DNA from: Rhabditoides inermis
Taxonomy: Eukaryota > Nematoda > Chromadorea > Rhabditida > Rhabditidae
Assembly (NCBI GenBank): GCA_963966185.1
Contig: CAWZYM010000081.1
Span: forward strand, 139,501 to 203,500
Length of the DNA stretch: 64,000 bases
Direction of reading: 5' to 3'
The position numbers and the translations under genes are program-made. A model generated the notes under the pieces. That model saw only the letters and a program-made list of their open reading frames with translations, searched no databases and had not been told where the DNA came from. Position 1 is the first letter of the stretch, and each line of letters begins with the position of its first letter. Shown here one piece after another: positions 58,810 through 64,000 of the stretch.

Positions 58810-58881
58810 AGGTCCCGGGGAGATTTGAACTCCCGTCGCAGGATTCAGAGTCCTGAGTGCTAACCGCTACACCACGGGACC
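58810..58881 (-). tRNA. tRNA-Gln (CTG), unit 29
   Basis: Unit 29 copy. Confidence 0.96.
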
Positions 58882-59021
58882 AGCGAGCTGCACACAGACA
58901 AAATCGAATGTGAGAGTGGCTAGATCGCACTAGACTGAATTTCTCCCTTAACTTTCCTGTTGATTTGTTGAAGACTCGCAGCGCGCTAGTGTGTTTCCAT
59001 CGAAAATGGGAGCTCTCATCA

Positions 59022-59095
59022 GCCGCCATAGCTCAGTCGGTTAGAGCGTGGGTCTAATAAGCCCAAGGTCGCAGGTTCGACCCCTGCTGGCGGCA
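59022..59095 (+). tRNA. tRNA-Ile (AAT), unit 29
   Basis: Unit 29 copy. Confidence 0.96.
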
Positions 59096-59269
59096 AATCT
59101 TTTGTTTTTATCCACTCACATCACGGAATTCGGCTTGGAGATCTGCCCGGTGAAATTTCCAAGTTCGTAAGATTTCACTTTTCATTTCGAACCAGCTGAG
59201 GAGGTGGGCGTTTGGCACGTGGTCTTGGGCATTCAGCACATACCGCGACCTAAAGGAGAGGGAATCACC

Positions 59270-59341
59270 GCCTCATTGGCTCAGTGGCAGAGCGTCTGTC
59301 TAGTAAACAGAAGGTCGCTGGTTCGATTCCAGCATGAGGCA
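59270..59341 (+). tRNA. tRNA-Thr (AGT), unit 30
   Basis: Unit 30 copy; GAGGGAATC flank. Confidence 0.96.
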
Positions 59342-59452
59342 CCAATCTTTTTCGCCTTTCTTTTATAATTTTTAGCTTACTTACATGCTTGATGAGCGTT
59401 GGTGAGCCTTCTTTTCCGACACAGAAATATGAATGATAAAATGCAAAAGAAC

Positions 59453-59524
59453 AGGTCCCGGGGAGATTTGAACTCCCGTCGCAGGATTCAGAGTCCTGAG
59501 TGCTAACCGCTACACCACGGGACC
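59453..59524 (-). tRNA. tRNA-Gln (CTG), unit 30
   Basis: Unit 30 copy. Confidence 0.96.
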
Positions 59525-59664
59525 AGCGAGCTGCACACAGACAAAATCGAATGTGAGAGTGGCTAGATCGCACTAGACTGAATTTCTCCCTTAACTTTCC
59601 TGTTGATTTGTTGAAGACTCGCAGCGCGCTAGTGTGTTTCCATCGAAAATGGGAGCTCTCATCA

Positions 59665-59738
59665 GCCGCCATAGCTCAGTCGGTTAGAGCGTGGGTCTAA
59701 TAAGCCCAAGGTCGCAGGTTCGACCCCTGCTGGCGGCA
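59665..59738 (+). tRNA. tRNA-Ile (AAT), unit 30
   Basis: Unit 30 copy. Confidence 0.96.
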
Positions 59739-59914
59739 AATCTTTTGTTTTTATCCACTCACATCACGGAATTCGGCTTGGAGATCTGCCCGGTGAAATT
59801 TCCAAGTTCGTAAGATTTCACTTTTCATTTCGAACCAGCTGAGGAGGTGGGCGTTTGGCACGTGGTCTTGGGCATTCAGCACATACCGCGACCTAAAGGA
59901 GAGAGAGAATCACC

Positions 59915-59986
59915 GCCTCATTGGCTCAGTGGCAGAGCGTCTGTCTAGTAAACAGAAGGTCGCTGGTTCGATTCCAGCATGAGGCA
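59915..59986 (+). tRNA. tRNA-Thr (AGT), unit 31
   Basis: Unit 31 copy; one extra GA in the 5' flank makes the spacing 645. Confidence 0.96.
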
Positions 59987-60097
59987 CCAATCTTTTTCGC
60001 CTTTCTTTTATAATTTTTAGCTTACTTACATGCTTGATGAGCGTTGGTGAGCCTTCTTTTCCGACACAGAAATATGAATGATAAAATGCAAAAGAAC

Positions 60098-60169
60098 AGG
60101 TCCCGGGGAGATTTGAACTCCCGTCGCAGGATTCAGAGTCCTGAGTGCTAACCGCTACACCACGGGACC
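60098..60169 (-). tRNA. tRNA-Gln (CTG), unit 31
   Basis: Unit 31 copy. Confidence 0.96.
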
Positions 60170-60309
60170 AGCGAGCTGCACACAGACAAAATCGAATGTG
60201 AGAGTGGCTAGATCGCACTAGACTGAATTTCTCCCTTAACTTTCCTGTTGATTTGTTGAAGACTCGCAGCGCGCTAGTGTGTTTCCATCGAAAATGGGAG
60301 CTCTCATCA

Positions 60310-60383
60310 GCCGCCATAGCTCAGTCGGTTAGAGCGTGGGTCTAATAAGCCCAAGGTCGCAGGTTCGACCCCTGCTGGCGGCA
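60310..60383 (+). tRNA. tRNA-Ile (AAT), unit 31
   Basis: Unit 31 copy. Confidence 0.96.
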
Positions 60384-60557
60384 AATCTTTTGTTTTTATC
60401 CACTCACATCACGGAATTCGGCTTGGAGATCTGCCCGGTGAAATTTCCAAGTTCGTAAGATTTCACTTTTCATTTCGAACCAGCTGAGGAGGTGGGCGTT
60501 TGGCACGTGGTCTTGGGCATTCAGCACATACCGCGACCTAAAGGAGAGGGAATCACC

Positions 60558-60629
60558 GCCTCATTGGCTCAGTGGCAGAGCGTCTGTCTAGTAAACAGAA
60601 GGTCGCTGGTTCGATTCCAGCATGAGGCA
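60558..60629 (+). tRNA. tRNA-Thr (AGT), unit 32
   Basis: Unit 32 copy; GAGGGAATC flank. Confidence 0.96.
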
Positions 60630-60740
60630 CCAATCTTTTTCGCCTTTCTTTTATAATTTTTAGCTTACTTACATGCTTGATGAGCGTTGGTGAGCCTTCT
60701 TTTCCGACACAGAAATATGAATGATAAAATGCAAAAGAAC

Positions 60741-60812
60741 AGGTCCCGGGGAGATTTGAACTCCCGTCGCAGGATTCAGAGTCCTGAGTGCTAACCGCTA
60801 CACCACGGGACC
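60741..60812 (-). tRNA. tRNA-Gln (CTG), unit 32
   Basis: Unit 32 copy. Confidence 0.96.
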
Positions 60813-60952
60813 AGCGAGCTGCACACAGACAAAATCGAATGTGAGAGTGGCTAGATCGCACTAGACTGAATTTCTCCCTTAACTTTCCTGTTGATTTGTT
60901 GAAGACTCGCAGCGCGCTAGTGTGTTTCCATCGAAAATGGGAGCTCTCATCA

Positions 60953-61026
60953 GCCGCCATAGCTCAGTCGGTTAGAGCGTGGGTCTAATAAGCCCAAGGT
61001 CGCAGGTTCGACCCCTGCTGGCGGCA
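60953..61026 (+). tRNA. tRNA-Ile (AAT), unit 32
   Basis: Unit 32 copy. Confidence 0.96.
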
Positions 61027-61200
61027 AATCTTTTGTTTTTATCCACTCACATCACGGAATTCGGCTTGGAGATCTGCCCGGTGAAATTTCCAAGTTCGTA
61101 AGATTTCACTTTTCATTTCGAACCAGCTGAGGAGGTGGGCGTTTGGCACGTGGTCTTGGGCATTCAGCACATACCGCGACCTAAAGGAGAGAGAATCACC

Positions 61201-61272
61201 GCCTCATTGGCTCAGTGGCAGAGCGTCTGTCTAGTAAACAGAAGGTCGCTGGTTCGATTCCAGCATGAGGCA
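61201..61272 (+). tRNA. tRNA-Thr (AGT), unit 33
   Basis: Unit 33 copy. Confidence 0.96.
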
Positions 61273-61383
61273 CCAATCTTTTTCGCCTTTCTTTTATAAT
61301 TTTTAGCTTACTTACATGCTTGATGAGCGTTGGTGAGCCTTCTTTTCCGACACAGAAATATGAATGATAAAATGCAAAAGAAC

Positions 61384-61455
61384 AGGTCCCGGGGAGATTT
61401 GAACTCCCGTCGCAGGATTCAGAGTCCTGAGTGCTAACCGCTACACCACGGGACC
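61384..61455 (-). tRNA. tRNA-Gln (CTG), unit 33
   Basis: Unit 33 copy. Confidence 0.96.
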
Positions 61456-61595
61456 AGCGAGCTGCACACAGACAAAATCGAATGTGAGAGTGGCTAGATC
61501 GCACTAGACTGAATTTCTCCCTTAACTTTCCTGTTGATTTGTTGAAGACTCGCAGCGCGCTAGTGTGTTTCCATCGAAAATGGGAGCTCTCATCA

Positions 61596-61669
61596 GCCGC
61601 CATAGCTCAGTCGGTTAGAGCGTGGGTCTAATAAGCCCAAGGTCGCAGGTTCGACCCCTGCTGGCGGCA
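61596..61669 (+). tRNA. tRNA-Ile (AAT), unit 33
   Basis: Unit 33 copy. Confidence 0.96.
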
Positions 61670-61843
61670 AATCTTTTGTTTTTATCCACTCACATCACGG
61701 AATTCGGCTTGGAGATCTGCCCGGTGAAATTTCCAAGTTCGTAAGATTTCACTTTTCATTTCGAACCAGCTGAGGAGGTGGGCGTTTGGCACGTGGTCTT
61801 GGGCATTCAGCACATACCGCGACCTAAAGGAGAGAGAATCACC

Positions 61844-61915
61844 GCCTCATTGGCTCAGTGGCAGAGCGTCTGTCTAGTAAACAGAAGGTCGCTGGTTCGA
61901 TTCCAGCATGAGGCA
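61844..61915 (+). tRNA. tRNA-Thr (AGT), unit 34
   Basis: Unit 34 copy. Confidence 0.96.
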
Positions 61916-62026
61916 CCAATCTTTTTCGCCTTTCTTTTATAATTTTTAGCTTACTTACATGCTTGATGAGCGTTGGTGAGCCTTCTTTTCCGACACAGAA
62001 ATATGAATGATAAAATGCAAAAGAAC

Positions 62027-62098
62027 AGGTCCCGGGGAGATTTGAACTCCCGTCGCAGGATTCAGAGTCCTGAGTGCTAACCGCTACACCACGGGACC
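62027..62098 (-). tRNA. tRNA-Gln (CTG), unit 34
   Basis: Unit 34 copy. Confidence 0.96.
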
Positions 62099-62238
62099 AG
62101 CGAGCTGCACACAGACAAAATCGAATGTGAGAGTGGCTAGATCGCACTAGACTGAATTTCTCCCTTAACTTTCCTGTTGATTTGTTGAAGACTCGCAGCG
62201 CGCTAGTGTGTTTCCATCGAAAATGGGAGCTCTCATCA

Positions 62239-62312
62239 GCCGCCATAGCTCAGTCGGTTAGAGCGTGGGTCTAATAAGCCCAAGGTCGCAGGTTCGACCC
62301 CTGCTGGCGGCA
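62239..62312 (+). tRNA. tRNA-Ile (AAT), unit 34
   Basis: Unit 34 copy. Confidence 0.96.
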
Positions 62313-62486
62313 AATCTTTTGTTTTTATCCACTCACATCACGGAATTCGGCTTGGAGATCTGCCCGGTGAAATTTCCAAGTTCGTAAGATTTCACTTTTC
62401 ATTTCGAACCAGCTGAGGAGGTGGGCGTTTGGCACGTGGTCTTGGGCATTCAGCACATACCGCGACCTAAAGGAGAGAGAATCACC

Positions 62487-62558
62487 GCCTCATTGGCTCA
62501 GTGGCAGAGCGTCTGTCTAGTAAACAGAAGGTCGCTGGTTCGATTCCAGCATGAGGCA
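62487..62558 (+). tRNA. tRNA-Thr (AGT), unit 35
   Basis: Unit 35 copy. Confidence 0.96.
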
Positions 62559-62669
62559 CCAATCTTTTTCGCCTTTCTTTTATAATTTTTAGCTTACTTA
62601 CATGCTTGATGAGCGTTGGTGAGCCTTCTTTTCCGACACAGAAATATGAATGATAAAATGCAAAAGAAC

Positions 62670-62741
62670 AGGTCCCGGGGAGATTTGAACTCCCGTCGCA
62701 GGATTCAGAGTCCTGAGTGCTAACCGCTACACCACGGGACC
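62670..62741 (-). tRNA. tRNA-Gln (CTG), unit 35
   Basis: Unit 35 copy. Confidence 0.96.
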
Positions 62742-62881
62742 AGCGAGCTGCACACAGACAAAATCGAATGTGAGAGTGGCTAGATCGCACTAGACTGAAT
62801 TTCTCCCTTAACTTTCCTGTTGATTTGTTGAAGACTCGCAGCGCGCTAGTGTGTTTCCATCGAAAATGGGAGCTCTCATCA

Positions 62882-62955
62882 GCCGCCATAGCTCAGTCGG
62901 TTAGAGCGTGGGTCTAATAAGCCCAAGGTCGCAGGTTCGACCCCTGCTGGCGGCA
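62882..62955 (+). tRNA. tRNA-Ile (AAT), unit 35
   Basis: Unit 35 copy. The gene is whole, but the 550-base insertion five bases downstream removes its usual TTTTGTTTTT terminator; the nearest run is GAGATTTTC about 14 bases into the insert. Confidence 0.95.
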
Positions 62956-62960
62956 AATCT

Positions 62961-63510
62961 AGAGACCACAATGAGATTTTCAGATGTTGACATATGGTAT
63001 AGCGAATAATTCAATAATGTAGTTCGTTTTGAGCTGATTTCAAAAATATATAATGTTCATATGGTTCTTCATTCACATTGCGCTCTAGTTCCACGCGGCG
63101 CGCGCGCACCTGAGCGGGCGCTACATAGGGAAAGTGCAACAGAGGGCGGCTAGATCAAAGCAATGATGACGTCATCATTAGTTAAATTATGAATTTAATC
63201 GTTTATAATAGTAGCGCTACGCTTTGTGTGATTGTAATCGATCAGTACTTGATGAAATGCGTTTCTTAAGACATCACTTTTCATTATTCATTTTGGGCAA
63301 TGGCGGCTAGATCAAAGAAATATGACGTCATCATATCACTCTTTGTCGTTTTTCACTACTTTACAGAGTACATGATCCCATAAATAAAATACCGTTGAAA
63401 TCAGCGCGAAAGGGCGAATCGTTCTATGTTAATTAGAGCACATCATGCGTCCAGTGAGAAAATGTTACATGATTTCGCCGGGCTCTCTGCATCCCACGTT
63501 GTGGTTCCTA
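62961..63510. mobile_element. 550-base insertion with 10-base flanking repeat
   Basis: CGGCAAATCT stands on both sides (62951-62960 and 63511-63520), and neighbouring units show it once. The ends form a poor inverted repeat (GACCACAA near the left end, GAACCACAA in reverse at the right). A nine- or ten-base duplication fits Mutator-like elements best, but the family is not certain. Inside, GGCGGCTAGATCAAAG followed by TGACGTCATCAT occurs twice. No coding frame. It sits just after tRNA-Ile of unit 35 and separates its spacer from the gene. Confidence 0.7.
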
Positions 63511-63689
63511 CGGCAAATCTTTTGTTTTTATCCACTCACATCACGGAATTCGGCTTGGAGATCTGCCCGGTGAAATTTCCAAGTTCGTAAGATTTCACTT
63601 TTCATTTCGAACCAGCTGAGGAGGTGGGCGTTTGGCACGTGGTCTTGGGCATTCAGCACATACCGCGACCTAAAGGAGAGAGAATCACC

Positions 63690-63761
63690 GCCTCATTGGC
63701 TCAGTGGCAGAGCGTCTGTCTAGTAAACAGAAGGTCGCTGGTTCGATTCCAGCATGAGGCA
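63690..63761 (+). tRNA. tRNA-Thr (AGT), unit 36
   Basis: Unit 36 copy, after the 550-base insertion. Confidence 0.96.
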
Positions 63762-63872
63762 CCAATCTTTTTCGCCTTTCTTTTATAATTTTTAGCTTAC
63801 TTACATGCTTGATGAGCGTTGGTGAGCCTTCTTTTCCGACACAGAAATATGAATGATAAAATGCAAAAGAAC

Positions 63873-63944
63873 AGGTCCCGGGGAGATTTGAACTCCCGTC
63901 GCAGGATTCAGAGTCCTGAGTGCTAACCGCTACACCACGGGACC
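63873..63944 (-). tRNA. tRNA-Gln (CTG), unit 36
   Basis: Unit 36 copy; the window ends before the Ile gene of this unit. Confidence 0.96.
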
Positions 63945-64000
63945 AGCGAGCTGCACACAGACAAAATCGAATGTGAGAGTGGCTAGATCGCACTAGACTG

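Larger units (their letters stand above)
40311..64000. repeat. Tandem array of 643-base tRNA units (36 units, open at the right edge)
   Basis: Unit starts (first base of tRNA-Thr) are spaced exactly 643 bases apart, except around two insertions and one two-base GA expansion before unit 31. Each unit has tRNA-Thr(AGT) on plus at offset 0-71, tRNA-Gln(CTG) on minus at 183-254, tRNA-Ile(AAT) on plus at 395-468, and a spacer with two exon-like segments on the minus strand. Differences between units are very few: T to A at 43274, two changes in the spacer after unit 12 (47901 and 47928), A to G in the GAGAGAATC stretch before units 21, 30 and 32, and one change in the unit 23 Thr gene. Identity of the spacers as well as the genes points to recent amplification or gene conversion. 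Confidence 0.97.

Noticed and set aside
40311..64000. CRISPR-like regular repeat array
   Set aside because: Repeats and spacers are all identical between units, the unit is 643 bases and contains tRNA genes; the genome is animal.
40311..64000. Mitochondrial or bacterial tRNA cluster
   Set aside because: The three tRNAs have normal nuclear cloverleaves with A/B boxes and T-run terminators, and flanking genes are spliced nuclear genes.

Overview
The window is animal nuclear DNA. It holds spliced genes with many very short introns (about 35-60 bases) for CDC23/APC8, NEMP, mitochondrial bL21m, a zf-HIT protein and WDR55, all on the minus strand. It also holds eukaryotic tRNA genes, Helitron-like, hAT-like and piggyBac-like elements, and much GA/CT microsatellite. 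The compact introns, genes spaced about 170 bases apart, and start codons placed right after AG acceptors suggest a small invertebrate genome with spliced-leader trans-splicing. A nematode-like animal is possible, but I cannot fix the taxon.

Layout. 1-13.8 kb: a 5.47-kb tandem duplication. Each copy carries a non-autonomous Helitron-like element, an inverted piece of the 3' exons of a plus-strand secreted-protein gene, and the 5' exons of that gene. Only the second copy runs through to a stop (8613-13811), across an intron filled with 2.5 kb of CT repeat. 14.1-32.9 kb: six minus-strand genes head to tail: a RING plus CCCH zinc-finger protein, CDC23, NEMP, MRPL21, a zf-HIT protein and WDR55. 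Their introns and spacers hold MITEs and minisatellites. 33-40 kb: a rearranged zone. It has a partial second copy of WDR55, decayed tRNA-Thr/tRNA-Gln pairs, one intact Thr/Gln pair, an unrecognised minus-strand gene and a 1-kb foldback element. 40.3 kb to the right edge: at least 36 tandem units of 643 bases, almost identical, each with tRNA-Thr(AGT) (+), tRNA-Gln(CTG) (-) and tRNA-Ile(AAT) (+). The array continues past the window.

Main discovery candidates. (1) The tRNA array itself: 36 Thr, 36 Gln and 35 Ile genes, plus one outlying Thr/Gln pair. (2) Inside each unit, antisense to Thr and Ile, lie two open segments bounded by splice-site-like sequences (130 and 62 bases). Together they make 192 bases, exactly 64 codons, with phases that would let successive units be joined in frame. 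The two base changes seen in one copy are both synonymous. The array may therefore also be, or descend from, a tandemly repeated pair of protein-coding exons whose introns carry the tRNA genes. (3) Old Thr/Gln cassettes next to the array suggest how it formed: a Thr/Gln cassette was joined to an Ile-plus-exon segment and then amplified.
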